Below are positions 1 to 8,306 of a stretch of DNA of 64,000 nucleotides, one piece after another. The stretch is taken from positions 682,001 to 746,000 of the forward strand of contig NZ_FOMD01000002.1 of the NCBI RefSeq assembly GCF_900112525.1, written 5' to 3'. The notes beneath the pieces were generated by a model. That model worked only from the letters and a program-made list of their open reading frames with translations. It was not told where the DNA came from and did no database searches. Numbering within the stretch: position 1 is the stretch's first letter; every line of letters begins with the position of its first letter. The DNA is from Klenkia taihuensis (GTDB taxonomy: Bacteria; Actinomycetota; Actinomycetes; Mycobacteriales; Geodermatophilaceae). The position numbers were made by a program, and so were the translations under genes.

Positions 1-383
1 GCCTCGGCGAGGGGCTCGCCCAGCGAGCGGACCGGCGCCTCCCACACGTTGCGCTCGACGGTGAGGTGGGAGAACAGGTTGAAGGACTGGAAGACCATGC
101 CCATCCGGCGGCGCTGCGGCGCCGTCGCGCGGGCCGGCATCCGGCGCAGGACGCCGCGCCGGTCGACCCGCAGGCCCAGCAGCTCGCCGTCCAGCTCGAC
201 CGAGCCGGCGTCGATCTCCTCGAGCAGGTCGATGCAGCGCACCAGGGTCGACTTGCCCGAGCCCGAGGGCCCGATCACGACGACGACCTCGCCCTCGGCC
301 ACGTCGAGGTCGACGTCGGCCAGTGCGGTGACGTCGCCGAACCGCTTGCCCAGGCCGCGGACCCGCAGGACGGGGGTGGTCAT
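1..383 (-). CDS. Polar amino acid ABC transporter, ATP-binding subunit (partial)
   Basis: Cytoplasmic ATPase that energises import through the permease and binding protein encoded just upstream on the same strand. Translating from the ATG at 383 gives a Walker A (GPSGSGKS, about residues 34-41) and a Q-loop (MVFQSFNLFSHLTV), the latter typical of the GlnQ/HisP/ArtP subfamily. Only about 127 residues are present; the signature motif, Walker B and H-loop lie beyond the left edge. It starts 10 nt after the permease stop and is the last visible gene of the operon. The family is clear; the substrate cannot be read from this part. Confidence 0.93.
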   Translation of the reverse strand, partial: MTTPVLRVRGLGKRFGDVTALADVDLDVAEGEVVVVIGPSGSGKSTLVRCIDLLEEIDAGSVELDGELLGLRVDRRGVLRRMPARATAPQRRRMGMVFQSFNLFSHLTVERNVWEAPVRSLGEPLAE

Positions 384-393
384 CGGGGTGGGC

Positions 394-1257
394 TCAGTAG
401 CCACGGGAGAACCGCCGTTCCAACCAGGACTGCCCTGCGGTGAGGACGGCCACGAGGACGATGTACCAGACGATCGCGACGATCAGCAGCGGCACGACCT
501 CGAAGGTCCGGGTGTAGACCTCCCGGGCCGCGCCGAGCAGGTCGGTCATCGCGATGACGCTGACCAGCGAGGTCCCCTTGAGCAGCGAGATCACCTGGCT
601 GCCCATCGGCGGCAGGATGATCCGGGTCGCCTGGGGCAGCCGGATGCGGAAGAAGGTGTCCCGCGCGGGCAGGCCGAGCGAGCTGGCCGCCTCCAGCTGC
701 CCCCGCGGGACGGCGGACAGCCCGGACCGGATGATCTCGGCGCTGTAGGGGCTGTTGTAGAGCGACAGGCCGATCACCGCGGCGGTCCAGGGCGTGATGA
801 CGTCGTTGGCGCTCCACTCCCCGACGCTGGGGCCGAACGGGATGCCGATCGACAGCACCGGCACCAGGTAGGCCAGGTTGAACCAGAACAGCAACTGCAC
901 CAGCGGGGGCACGCTGCGGAACACCGCGATCCACGCCGCGGCCAGGTAGCGCAGCGGGGCCAGCGAGCTCAGCCGGGCCAGGCAGACCAGCGCGCCCAGC
1001 ACCGTCGCGATGGCGGTCAGCGAGATCGTGGTGACCAGCCCGTCGAGGACCGGCGCGGCGAACAGGTACTCCCCGACGACCGGCAGCTCGAGCCGGTCGC
1101 TGCGCAGCACGAACGCGATGACCTGGGCCGCGAGCAGGGCGAGCACGACCCACGCCACCCACAGCCAGGGCCGCCGCTCGGGCCGGCTGTCCCGGGCGTC
1201 GGGGGCCTGCGTGGTCGGAGCGGGGTCCACCACCGCTCCTGCAGCCGGCCGGCTCAC
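394..1257 (-). CDS. Polar amino acid ABC transporter permease (HisM/GlnP type)
   Basis: Integral membrane subunit, 287 aa. A hydrophilic Pro/Arg-rich N-terminus precedes several transmembrane segments. The EAA loop that docks the ATPase is visible late in the protein (AASSLGLPARDTFFRIRLPQ), as is the family SVPPLVQLLFW stretch. The GTG at 1257 is chosen because it overlaps the stop of the binding-protein gene as GTGA; an in-frame reading continues much further upstream but is antisense to nothing recognisable. The somewhat long cytoplasmic N-terminus is unremarkable. It forms an operon with the binding protein and the ATPase. Confidence 0.93.
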   Translation of the reverse strand: MSRPAAGAVVDPAPTTQAPDARDSRPERRPWLWVAWVVLALLAAQVIAFVLRSDRLELPVVGEYLFAAPVLDGLVTTISLTAIATVLGALVCLARLSSLAPLRYLAAAWIAVFRSVPPLVQLLFWFNLAYLVPVLSIGIPFGPSVGEWSANDVITPWTAAVIGLSLYNSPYSAEIIRSGLSAVPRGQLEAASSLGLPARDTFFRIRLPQATRIILPPMGSQVISLLKGTSLVSVIAMTDLLGAAREVYTRTFEVVPLLIVAIVWYIVLVAVLTAGQSWLERRFSRGY

Positions 1258-2138
1258 GACGCCGGGTTGAGGACGGGCTCGTCGACCGCGTTGTCGCCGA
1301 GGTTCCAGCGGTCCATGAGGTCCTGGTAGACGCCCTGGTCGATGAGCGCCTGGAAGGCGGCGGTCATCGCCTCGCCGAGCCCGCTGCCCTTCAGCGACAT
1401 GCCGGCGGTGAGGTCGGAGGTGCCGGTGTCCTCGACGACCACCTCGTAGCGGCCCTCGCGCTGGAGCTGGATGTAGCGGGCGTCGGACTCGTTGGCCGCG
1501 TAGGCGTCGGCCCGGCCCGAGTCGACGGCCAGCCGGGACCCGTCGGCGGTCAGCGGCAGCGGGGTCAGGGTGTCGTCGCCGCACTCCTCGGCCAGCGCCT
1601 CGACGAAGGACTGCATCGAGCTGCCCTCCTCGTAGGAGACGGTCAGCCCGCACAGGTCCTCGGGCGTGCTGATCTCGTCGGCCCGGTCGGCCGCGATGAG
1701 GTAGGAGGGCCCGACGGTCAGCCAGGCCACCAGGTCGAAGTCCTGCTGCCGCTCGGGCGTGGCCCGCACGCCGCCGACGAAGAAGTCGGCCCGGCCCGAC
1801 TGCAGGGACAGCAGCACCGAGTTCAGGCCGTCGGTGGGCTGGAACTCGATCTCGACCCCGAGGACCTGCTCCATGGCGGTCTGCAGGTCCGGGCCCAGGC
1901 CGGTGAACCCGTCCTCGCCGTCGATGTAGAAGGGCGGCTTGGGCGCGCCGGTCCAGGTCATCGTGCCGCTGTCCTGGATGGACTGGGGCAGCAGGTCGGC
2001 GGCCTCCTGGGAGAACTCGGCCGTGACGGCGTCCCCGCCGCCGGTGGCGGCCGCCTCGTCGGTCGTGTCGTCGGAGGCGCCGCAGGCGGAGAGGGCCAGC
2101 AGAGCTGCGGCGGTCGCCGCGGTGACGAGTCTCTTCAT
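1254..2138 (-). CDS. Amino acid ABC transporter substrate-binding lipoprotein (SBP_bac_3)
   Basis: 294-aa extracytoplasmic solute-binding protein. The N-terminus is a lipoprotein signal peptide with lipobox LSAC (Cys19), so it is probably anchored in the outer leaflet of the membrane. The mature part has SBP family 3 features: a GTMTWTGAPKPPFYI opening strand, GPDLQTAMEQVLGVEIEF, a GGVRATPERQQ segment and a late ADAYAANESDARY segment. First gene of the operon, behind a good sigma-70-like promoter at 2198-2226. The family normally takes up polar amino acids; the specific ligand is unknown. Confidence 0.93.
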   Translation of the reverse strand: MKRLVTAATAAALLALSACGASDDTTDEAAATGGGDAVTAEFSQEAADLLPQSIQDSGTMTWTGAPKPPFYIDGEDGFTGLGPDLQTAMEQVLGVEIEFQPTDGLNSVLLSLQSGRADFFVGGVRATPERQQDFDLVAWLTVGPSYLIAADRADEISTPEDLCGLTVSYEEGSSMQSFVEALAEECGDDTLTPLPLTADGSRLAVDSGRADAYAANESDARYIQLQREGRYEVVVEDTGTSDLTAGMSLKGSGLGEAMTAAFQALIDQGVYQDLMDRWNLGDNAVDEPVLNPAS

Positions 2139-2197
2139 GGGGAACTCCAGTCCTCGGGACGGTCACGTCGATGTGATCCAGCGCTCACTGGGTGCGA

Positions 2198-2226
2198 AAG
2201 CTAGTCCGATCGGTGACGGTCGTCAA
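2198..2226 (-). promoter_or_regulatory. Promoter of the amino acid ABC operon
   Basis: On the minus strand a TTGACG -35 box (2226-2221) is followed by a 17-nt spacer and a TAGCTT -10 box (2203-2198). Immediately upstream lies an imperfect palindromic segment at 2227-2244 with outer arms GGAA/TTCC. The same -35/-10 pair with the same spacer, again abutted by a GGAACCT element, precedes the liv operon at 14664-14708. Confidence 0.7.
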
Positions 2227-2279
2227 GGAAGTGCCTCAGGTTCCTGTCGACACGTCGACCCTGGCCGGAAAGGTGCAGG

Positions 2280-2792
2280 TCAGGGCTGGCGGCGCAGCGC
2301 GGCGGCGGCGCGCTCGGCGTCCGCGTCGCCGAAGAACCCGCCCGAGAGCACGCCGGCGGCGTGGGTCAGGACGGGCAGCAGGACGTCGCGCTCGGCCGCG
2401 GGCAGGCCGGCCAGCAGCCGTTCCTCCACCGCCACGACGTCGGCCAGGCAGGCGGCCAGCACGTCGGCACCGGCCGGGGTGAGCCGCAGCAGCCGGATCC
2501 GCCGGTTGCCCGGGTGGTCGCCCCGCTCGACCAGGCCGCGCTCGACCAGCTCGGTCAGCACCAGGTGGGTGGCCTGCGCGGTCACGAAGGCCAGCCGGGC
2601 CAGCTCGGCGTTCGAGCGCGGCACCTGGTCGCTGAGCAGCAGCAGCACCCGGTAGCCGGGGACGGAGACCCCGTGCCGGGCGACGACGGCCTCGGTGGAC
2701 CGGCCGAGGGCGCGGGCCAGCCGCTGGACGACGTACTCCACCCGAGCGGCGGCGGCGCGGGGCAGGCGCTGCGGGTCGAGCGGGTCGGTCAC
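2280..2792 (-). CDS. MarR-family transcriptional regulator
   Basis: 170-aa winged-helix regulator. The core includes a helix-turn-helix region (NAELARLAFVTAQATHLVLTEL region) and the wing motif RGDHPGNRRIRLLRLTPAG typical of MarR. Start GTG 2792 is chosen; an in-frame ATG at 2837 would place the palindrome inside the gene. It is divergent from the secreted hydrolase gene at 2899, with a perfect inverted repeat between them, so it probably represses itself and that hydrolase. The ligand is unknown. Confidence 0.85.
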   Translation of the reverse strand: MTDPLDPQRLPRAAAARVEYVVQRLARALGRSTEAVVARHGVSVPGYRVLLLLSDQVPRSNAELARLAFVTAQATHLVLTELVERGLVERGDHPGNRRIRLLRLTPAGADVLAACLADVVAVEERLLAGLPAAERDVLLPVLTHAAGVLSGGFFGDADAERAAAALRRQP

Positions 2793-2821
2793 GGGTCGAG
2801 TCTCCTGCACCAGCGCTTTTA

Positions 2822-2834
2822 TCAAGCTGCTTGA
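2822..2834. promoter_or_regulatory. Probable MarR operator between divergent genes
   Basis: Perfect inverted repeat TCAAGC-T-GCTTGA. It overlaps a TTGACA -35 box on the plus strand (2831-2836) that would drive the hydrolase gene. Binding here would block that promoter and lies 30 nt upstream of the MarR GTG. The same half-sites recur in the operator of the other MarR gene at 27187-27200. Confidence 0.65.
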
Positions 2835-2898
2835 CATCCGTCGCGGGACGACGACAGGCTCCCCCGCACCGGAGCAACACCTCACCGTGGAGGCCGCC

Positions 2899-4296
2899 GT
2901 GCCCGACCGACCCTCGTCCGCACCCCTGCGCCGGCTCGCCGTCGTCGCCGGCGCACTCGCCCTCGTGCTGGGCGGCGCCGCCGTCCCGGCGTCCGCGGCG
3001 CCCCCGGGCGGCGTCCCCTGCCTGCCGGACTCGCCGTCCGACCCCACCTGCCTGACCGGCACCCTGGACGACGGCACGCCGTTCGGGTTCGTGGTCCCCG
3101 CGGACTGGGACGGCACCGTCGTCGTCGCGCTGGACTTCGTCGGGTCCGGCCCCACCGATGCGCTCACCCAGCGGCTGCTGGCCGACGGCGTCGCCCGCGG
3201 CGGCACCACGCGCGGGGTCACCGGCTGGGACATCGGGTCGGCCGTGGACAACCAGGCCGAGGCCCTCGCCCGCTTCGAGGCCGCCTACGGCCCGGCCCGG
3301 CACGCCATCGCCTCGGGCACCTCGATGGGCGGGTTCGTCTCCGCCGGCGCCGCGCAGGAGCACCCCGACGCCTTCGACGGCGCCGTGCCGATGTGCGGCG
3401 GCCTCGGCGGGTCGGTGGCGCAGTGGAACCAGAAGCTGGACACCGTCTTCGTCCTCGAGCAGCTGGTCGCGCCGGGCCTGCCGGTGCTCGAGGTGACCGA
3501 CGTGCCGGCCGCGCAGCGGGCCTGGATCCAGGCGCTCACCGCCGCGCAGCAGACCCCGGAGGGCCGGGCGCGCATCGCGCTGGCCGCCACGATCGGCCAG
3601 CTGCCGGCCTGGGGTGTCCGCCCCGACGGCACCCAGCCCCCGCCGCCGGCCCGCCAGGACCTGGCCGCGCAGCAGGAGGGCGCCTTCCTGGCCCTGGCCG
3701 GCGGGCCGCTGCCCTACATCGGGCAGGCGATGAGCAGCCGGCCGGCGCTGACCGCCGTCGTCGGCGGCAACCCGTCCTGGAACACCGGCGTCGACTACGC
3801 CCGGCAGCTGCAGGCCGCCGACCCCGAGGCCCGGCGCGTGGTCCGCGAGGCCTACGCCGCGGCCGGGCTGGACCTGGAGGCCGACCTGGGCGTGCTGGCC
3901 GGCGCGCCCCGCATCGCCGCCGACCCCGGCGCGGTGGAGCGCTTCGCCGAGGGCCTGGTGTTCACCGGCGAGCTCGACGTCCCGGTGCTGACCATGTCCC
4001 CGGTCGGCGACCAGATCTCCACCGTGGCCCAGCAGCAGTACTACGAGCAGCTGGTCCGCCGGGCCGGTGACGCCTCGCTGCTGCGGCAGACCTACACGCA
4101 GACCGTCGGGCACTGCACCTTCTCCGCCGCCGAGCAGGAGGCGGCGATCGCCACGATGGTGCAGCGGCTGGACACCGGGCACTGGCCGGCCACCTCGGCG
4201 CCGGCGATGAACGCCCGGGCCGCCGCCGCCGGGGCCGACCCGGCGCCCCGGTTCGTGGCCTTCACCCCGCCGCGCTTCAACCGGCCGCTGGCCTGA
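2899..4296 (+). CDS. Secreted alpha/beta-hydrolase-fold serine hydrolase
   Basis: 465-aa exported hydrolase. A Sec-type signal peptide (basic start, hydrophobic run, cleavage near ASAA at about residue 33) is followed by a hydrolase domain with the nucleophile elbow GTSMGG. A late TVGHCTF may carry the catalytic His, and SPVGDQIS a candidate Asp. Start GTG 2899 has GGAG at 2889-2892; an in-frame GTG at 2887 is the alternative. Polyester, ester or peptide substrates are all possible; I do not recognise a characterised family. It is divergent from a MarR gene that likely controls it. Confidence 0.75.
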   Translation: MPDRPSSAPLRRLAVVAGALALVLGGAAVPASAAPPGGVPCLPDSPSDPTCLTGTLDDGTPFGFVVPADWDGTVVVALDFVGSGPTDALTQRLLADGVARGGTTRGVTGWDIGSAVDNQAEALARFEAAYGPARHAIASGTSMGGFVSAGAAQEHPDAFDGAVPMCGGLGGSVAQWNQKLDTVFVLEQLVAPGLPVLEVTDVPAAQRAWIQALTAAQQTPEGRARIALAATIGQLPAWGVRPDGTQPPPPARQDLAAQQEGAFLALAGGPLPYIGQAMSSRPALTAVVGGNPSWNTGVDYARQLQAADPEARRVVREAYAAAGLDLEADLGVLAGAPRIAADPGAVERFAEGLVFTGELDVPVLTMSPVGDQISTVAQQQYYEQLVRRAGDASLLRQTYTQTVGHCTFSAAEQEAAIATMVQRLDTGHWPATSAPAMNARAAAAGADPAPRFVAFTPPRFNRPLA

Positions 4297-4334
4297 CCGG
4301 TCGCGCCGGCGGTGCGTCGGCGACACTGGGCCGG

Positions 4335-5213
4335 ATGGACGACGTCGAGCAGCAGGCGCGCCCGGGCCAGCGGGACGGCGGGGACCCCGTGGGCCCCTCC
4401 GACGAGGTCGCGCTGCGCCCGGAGAGCCTGCTGCTGACGTTCTGCGGCGCGCACGTGCTCGACCGCGGCCTGCTCGTGGCCACCCCCAGCCTGGTCGAGG
4501 TGATGGGCCGGCTGGGGGCCACCGAGCACGCCACCCGGTCGGCCATCACCCGGATGGTCCGCCGCGGCCGGCTGGTCGGGCACAAGCGCGGCCGGCAGGT
4601 CTACCTGGGGCTCACCGACTACTCGGTGAGCGCGCTGCGGGCGGGCTGGAGCCGGATCTGGCGGGCCGACGCCACCGCCGAGCGGCACTGGGACGGCAGC
4701 TGGACCCTGCTCTCGTTCCACCTGCCCGACACCTGGCAGCGGCAGCGCCACGAGCTGCGCACCTCGCTGCAGGCCGCCGGGTTCGGCCTGCTGCAGGGCG
4801 GGCTGTGGGCGGCGCCGGGCGCGGTGGACACCGCCGCCGCGGTCGGTGACCTGGAGGCCGCCGCGCACGTCAAGGTGTTCACCGCCCGCCCGGCCGCCGG
4901 CCTGGACCCCGCGGTCATGCTGGGCGAGCTGTGGGACGTCCCCGCCGTCGCCGAGGTGTTCGACGCCTTCACCCGACGCTGGGACGGCGGCGGCGCCGAC
5001 CAGCGCTGGACCGACCCGCTGGCCCGGCAGGTCGCGCTGCAGGAGGAGTGGCGGCTGGCCCTGCGCGACACCCCCCGGCTGCCGCTGGAGCTGCTGCCCT
5101 CGCCGTGGCCGGGCCTGGCCGCGCAGGAGCTCTTCGTCCGGGAGCACGCCCGCGTGGAGCCCGCCGCCCGCGCCGCCGCCGCCGAGCTCCTGGACACCAT
5201 CCCCGAGCCCTGA
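4335..5213 (+). CDS. PaaX-like transcriptional regulator
   Basis: 292-aa DNA-binding regulator. The N-terminal winged helix (SLLLTFCGAHVLDRG, then ATRSAITRMVRRGRLVG) and the central domain (TLLSFHLPDTWQRQRHELR, LQAAGFGLLQGGLWAAPG) match the PaaX family, whose founding member represses phenylacetate degradation by sensing phenylacetyl-CoA. It is convergent with the CYP199A-like P450 gene. A second PaaX-like gene lies at 14757, so the pair brackets the P450/liv block. By family analogy an aryl-CoA effector is likely. Confidence 0.87.
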   Translation: MDDVEQQARPGQRDGGDPVGPSDEVALRPESLLLTFCGAHVLDRGLLVATPSLVEVMGRLGATEHATRSAITRMVRRGRLVGHKRGRQVYLGLTDYSVSALRAGWSRIWRADATAERHWDGSWTLLSFHLPDTWQRQRHELRTSLQAAGFGLLQGGLWAAPGAVDTAAAVGDLEAAAHVKVFTARPAAGLDPAVMLGELWDVPAVAEVFDAFTRRWDGGGADQRWTDPLARQVALQEEWRLALRDTPRLPLELLPSPWPGLAAQELFVREHARVEPAARAAAAELLDTIPEP

Positions 5214-5225
5214 CCCGCCGGTCGG

Positions 5226-5293
5226 CCCCGCTCGATGTGACATCCAGCGGCGTCCCATGGCCCGGACACCGCGACGAGTCACATCCAGCGGGG
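5226..5293. repeat. Long palindrome between convergent genes (type C)
   Basis: Arms CCCCGCTCGATGTGAC (5226-5241) and GTCACATCCAGCGGGG (5278-5293) are inverted with one mismatch in 16, around a 36-nt loop. It lies between the stops of the PaaX-like gene and the P450 gene, so it could act as a two-way terminator. It resembles in design, not in sequence, the other dispersed palindromes of the window. Confidence 0.7.
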
Positions 5294-5296
5294 GCC

Positions 5297-6493
5297 TCAG
5301 CAGACCAGACGCACCGGCAGGGACTCCCAGGAGCGGAGGGTGTTGTTCAGGTGCCGCACCGGGTCGCCGGCGAGCTCCAGCGACGTCACCCGGGCCAGCA
5401 GGGCGGTGAGCAGGGACTCCGCCTCCAGCCGGGCGACGTGCTGCCCCACGCACTGGTGGATGCCCATGCCGAAGCCGACGTGGCCCGACGGGTCGCGGGT
5501 CAGGTCGAAGGCGTCCGGGTCGGCCCAGCGCCGGGGGTCGCGGTTGGCCGCGGCGAAGACGACCAGCACCTTCTCCCCCGCCGGGACGACCGCGTCGCCC
5601 ACCGGCACGTCGCGGACCGTCGTCCGGAAGAAGGCCTGCACCGGGGACTCCCAGCGCACCGCCTCGTCGAAGGCGACCCGCACCAGCTCGGGCCGCTCGC
5701 GCAGCAGCTGCCAGGCGCCGGGGGTGACGGCGAGGGCGTGCAGCACCGCGCCGATGCCGTGCACGGTGGTGTCCACCCCGGCGGTGAGCAGCGAGCGCAC
5801 CACCAGCGGGGCCTGGGCGTGGGTGAGCTCGCCGCGGTCGGCGGCGGCCCAGATGTCGGCGCCGAACCCGGCCGGCGCCAGGACCTCCCGCTCGCACTGC
5901 CGCGCCACCCACCCGGCGTGCTCGGGCATCGACGCGTTGCCGGCCAGCACCAGCGCGTTGTCGGTGGGCCCGAAGGCGTTGAACGCGTGGTCGCCGTAGG
6001 GCAGCAGGTGCTCCCGCCCCTCGCGCGCCAGGCCCACCGCGTCGGGGAACACCCGCAGCGGGAAGGCCGCGGCCAGCGCGGGGACGGCGTCCAGCTCGAC
6101 CGTGCCGCCGGGGAGCACCTCGTCGACCAGCGCCTCGGCGTCGGCCAGCCAGTCGGCCCGGAGCTTCCGCAGCGCCCGCGGGCCCAGCACCTTCGCGAGC
6201 ACGGCGCGGGGTGCGTCGTGGTGCGGCGGGTCGGCCTCCAGCAGCAGCGACGGCGGCCGCCACGGCGTCCCGGTGCGGAAGTTCGTCAGCCCCACCCCGG
6301 CCGAGGACTCGAAGGACTGCCAGTCGGTGAGCGCGGCGTGCACCTCGGCGTACCGGGCGATCGCCCAGGTGTCGTACCGCGGCAGCCGCACCAGCGGGCC
6401 GGCGTCGCGCAGCGCGGCCTGCGCGGGCAGCGGGTCGCGCAGCACCTCGGGGTCGAAGGGGTCGAGGTCCAGGGTCGGCAGCACGGCGGTCAC
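5297..6493 (-). CDS. Cytochrome P450, CYP199A-like (4-alkoxybenzoate O-demethylase type)
   Basis: 398-aa soluble P450. I-helix AGVDTT (238-243), K-helix ExxR (E277, R280) and heme loop FGMGIHQC with the thiolate Cys348 are all intact. The segments EGREHLLPY, FNAFGP, NNTLR and ESLPVRL closely resemble CYP199A2/A4, which oxidise para-substituted benzoates and demethylate 4-methoxybenzoate to 4-hydroxybenzoate; this identification is from memory of those sequences. GTG 6493 has GAGGGGA upstream. It follows its probable electron donor (reductase, 6505) by 11 nt. The likely substrate is a p-alkoxybenzoate. Confidence 0.85.
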   Translation of the reverse strand: MTAVLPTLDLDPFDPEVLRDPLPAQAALRDAGPLVRLPRYDTWAIARYAEVHAALTDWQSFESSAGVGLTNFRTGTPWRPPSLLLEADPPHHDAPRAVLAKVLGPRALRKLRADWLADAEALVDEVLPGGTVELDAVPALAAAFPLRVFPDAVGLAREGREHLLPYGDHAFNAFGPTDNALVLAGNASMPEHAGWVARQCEREVLAPAGFGADIWAAADRGELTHAQAPLVVRSLLTAGVDTTVHGIGAVLHALAVTPGAWQLLRERPELVRVAFDEAVRWESPVQAFFRTTVRDVPVGDAVVPAGEKVLVVFAAANRDPRRWADPDAFDLTRDPSGHVGFGMGIHQCVGQHVARLEAESLLTALLARVTSLELAGDPVRHLNNTLRSWESLPVRLVC

Positions 6494-6504
6494 GGTCGGT
6501 CCCC

Positions 6505-7440
6505 TCACAGGTCGAGCACCAGGCGGTCGCCGCGGGAGCGGGACACGCAGACGAGCAGGCAGTCCCCGGCGGCCCGTTCGGCCTCGTCGAGGACGGAGTC
6601 GCGGTGGTCGGGGTCGCCGGCCAGCACGGTGGTCTCGCAGGTGCCGCAGGTGCCCTGCCGGCACGAGGACAGGACGTCGGCCCCGGCGGCGCGCACGGCC
6701 TCCAGCACGCTGACCTCCGGCGTCACCACGACCTCGGCGCCGGTGCGGTCCAGCACCACCGTGAACGGCTCGTCCCGCACGGGGGCACCCTGCTCGCGGG
6801 CCACGAACCGCTCGGTGCGCAGCAGCCCCGGCGGGCAGACGGCCTCCACCGCGTCCAGCAACGGGGCGGGGCCGCAGCAGTACACCCGCGTGCCGTCGTC
6901 CAGGCCGGTGAGCAGGTCGCCCAGCGGGAGCAGCCCGAGCTCGTCCTGCGGCCAGACGGTCACCCGGGGGTCGTCCAGCTCGTCCAGGAAGGCCATCGAC
7001 GCCCGGCTGCGGCCGCCGTGGACCAGCCGCCAGTCCGCGCCGAGCCGGCGGGCGGCGTCGACCATCGGCAGCAGCGGGGTGATGCCGATGCCGCCGGCGA
7101 GGAAGAGGTAGCGCGGCGCCGGGACCAGGCGGAACTGGTTGCGCGGCCCGCCCAGCCCCACCAGGTCGCCGACGGCGAGCTCGTCGTGCACCCACGCCGA
7201 GCCGCCGCGGCCGGCGGGCTCCCGCAGTACGGCGACCCGGTAGGCGAAGGCGTCCCACCGGTCGCCGCACAGCGAGTACTGGCGGGTGTCGCCGGTGGGC
7301 AGCACCAGGTCGACGTGGGAGCCCGGCGTCCAGTCGGGCAGCCGGGCGCCGTCCGGGTCGACCAGGGTCAGCGCGACGACGCCGTCGGCGACCCGCTCCT
7401 TGGCGGCGACGCGGACCGTGGAGCGGGCGGCGGTGGTCAT
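6505..7440 (-). CDS. Phthalate dioxygenase reductase-type FMN/2Fe-2S oxidoreductase
   Basis: 311-aa NAD(P)H-dependent electron donor. Domain order is a flavin barrel (RQYSLCGD, flavin-binding), a nucleotide-binding domain (GGIGITPLLPM) and a C-terminal plant-type 2Fe-2S ferredoxin with C260, C265, C268 and C298. This VanB/PDR arrangement carries electrons from NAD(P)H through flavin to iron-sulfur and then to an oxygenase. Placed directly upstream of the P450 in the same operon, it presumably serves that P450 as a one-protein redox partner. Confidence 0.9.
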   Translation of the reverse strand: MTTAARSTVRVAAKERVADGVVALTLVDPDGARLPDWTPGSHVDLVLPTGDTRQYSLCGDRWDAFAYRVAVLREPAGRGGSAWVHDELAVGDLVGLGGPRNQFRLVPAPRYLFLAGGIGITPLLPMVDAARRLGADWRLVHGGRSRASMAFLDELDDPRVTVWPQDELGLLPLGDLLTGLDDGTRVYCCGPAPLLDAVEAVCPPGLLRTERFVAREQGAPVRDEPFTVVLDRTGAEVVVTPEVSVLEAVRAAGADVLSSCRQGTCGTCETTVLAGDPDHRDSVLDEAERAAGDCLLVCVSRSRGDRLVLDL

Positions 7441-7512
7441 GCCGGGGATCGTGACGGCCGCGGAGTGACGCGGGCCATGCCGTTCTCACCCAGCGAGAAA
7501 GGGGCCGGCGTC

Positions 7513-7579
7513 GATCATGCAGAACGGCAACGGCGGCGCGCCGCGCACCGGCGTGGCGGCGGTGCGGTTCTGCATGGTC
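7513..7579. repeat. Dispersed palindrome, type A copy 1
   Basis: Inverted arms at 7513-7534 and 7558-7579, with core ATGCAGAAC / GTTCTGCAT and further imperfect pairing. A related copy occurs at 54146-54214. The right edge contains the TGA stop of the IclR gene. Possible roles are transcription terminator or REP-like mobile palindrome. Confidence 0.75.
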
Positions 7580-8306
7580 AACGCAGCTGGCGGCCGATCC
7601 CGCGCGCCGCGGCCCGCAGCGCGGGCACCTGCGCACGCGCGTCGGCGTCGTTGGGCACGATCACCGCCAGCGCGGCCACCACGGCGCCGGCCGGGTCGCG
7701 CACCGGGACCGCGATCCCGCAGGCGTCGGGGTGGATGTGCCCCGGGCAGAACGCCACGCCCTCGCGGCGCACCTGGTCCAGCGCCGACCGCAGCCGGGCC
7801 GGCGTCCCGATCGTCGCCGCGGTGAAGGTGCGCAGCGGGCCGGCGATCGTGCGCTCCTGCAGGTCACGGGAGGCGTGCGCGAGCAGCACCAGGCCCGAGG
7901 ACGACGCGTGCAGCGGGAGCCGGCCGGCGATCCGGGTGTAGTTGACGACCGCCCCGGGTGCCGACAGCCGCTCGAGGAACAGCACCTCGTCGCCGTCGAG
8001 CACGCCGAGCTGGGTGTGCTGGCCGACGACGGCGTGCAGGTCCTCCATCAGCGGCATCGCGACCTCGCGCAGCGACAGCGCCGGCGAGGCCCGGGCGCCC
8101 AGCTCCCACAGCCGCAGGCCCAGGCCCACCCGCCGGTCGGTCTCGCGGCGCAGCAGGCCCAGGTCCACCAGCTCGGCGACCAGCCGGGACGCCGTCGCCA
8201 CGTGCAGTCCCGACCGCCGGGCGATCTCGGAGACCCCGAGCACGGTCTCCCCCGGCCGGAACGCCTCCACCACCGACACCGCCCGGGCGACGGTGGAGCG
8301 GGTCAC
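7578..8306 (-). CDS. IclR-family transcriptional regulator
   Basis: 242-aa regulator. The N-terminal winged helix (VSEIARRSGLHVATASRLVAEL, about residues 25-46) is followed by an effector domain with HASSSGLVLLAH and a late FCPGHIHPDACGIAVPV segment, both characteristic of IclR/PobR/PcaR-type sensors of aromatic acids. GTG 8306 overlaps the stop of the CoA ligase gene as GTGA, so it is the last gene of the liv operon and may control it in response to the transported aromatic acid. Its stop codon falls within a dispersed palindrome. Confidence 0.9.
   Translation of the reverse strand: MTRSTVARAVSVVEAFRPGETVLGVSEIARRSGLHVATASRLVAELVDLGLLRRETDRRVGLGLRLWELGARASPALSLREVAMPLMEDLHAVVGQHTQLGVLDGDEVLFLERLSAPGAVVNYTRIAGRLPLHASSSGLVLLAHASRDLQERTIAGPLRTFTAATIGTPARLRSALDQVRREGVAFCPGHIHPDACGIAVPVRDPAGAVVAALAVIVPNDADARAQVPALRAAARGIGRQLR

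Noticed and set aside
2165-2190. Similarity of the binding-protein 5' leader to the type C palindrome (TCGATGTGA...TCCAGCG)
   Set aside because: Short match with a gap and no second arm; likely chance.
4092-6263. Long minus-strand open frame over the PaaX-like gene
   Set aside because: High GC removes stops in off frames; composition is Arg/Gly/Ala-rich with no motif, while the opposite strand encodes a clear PaaX-like protein.
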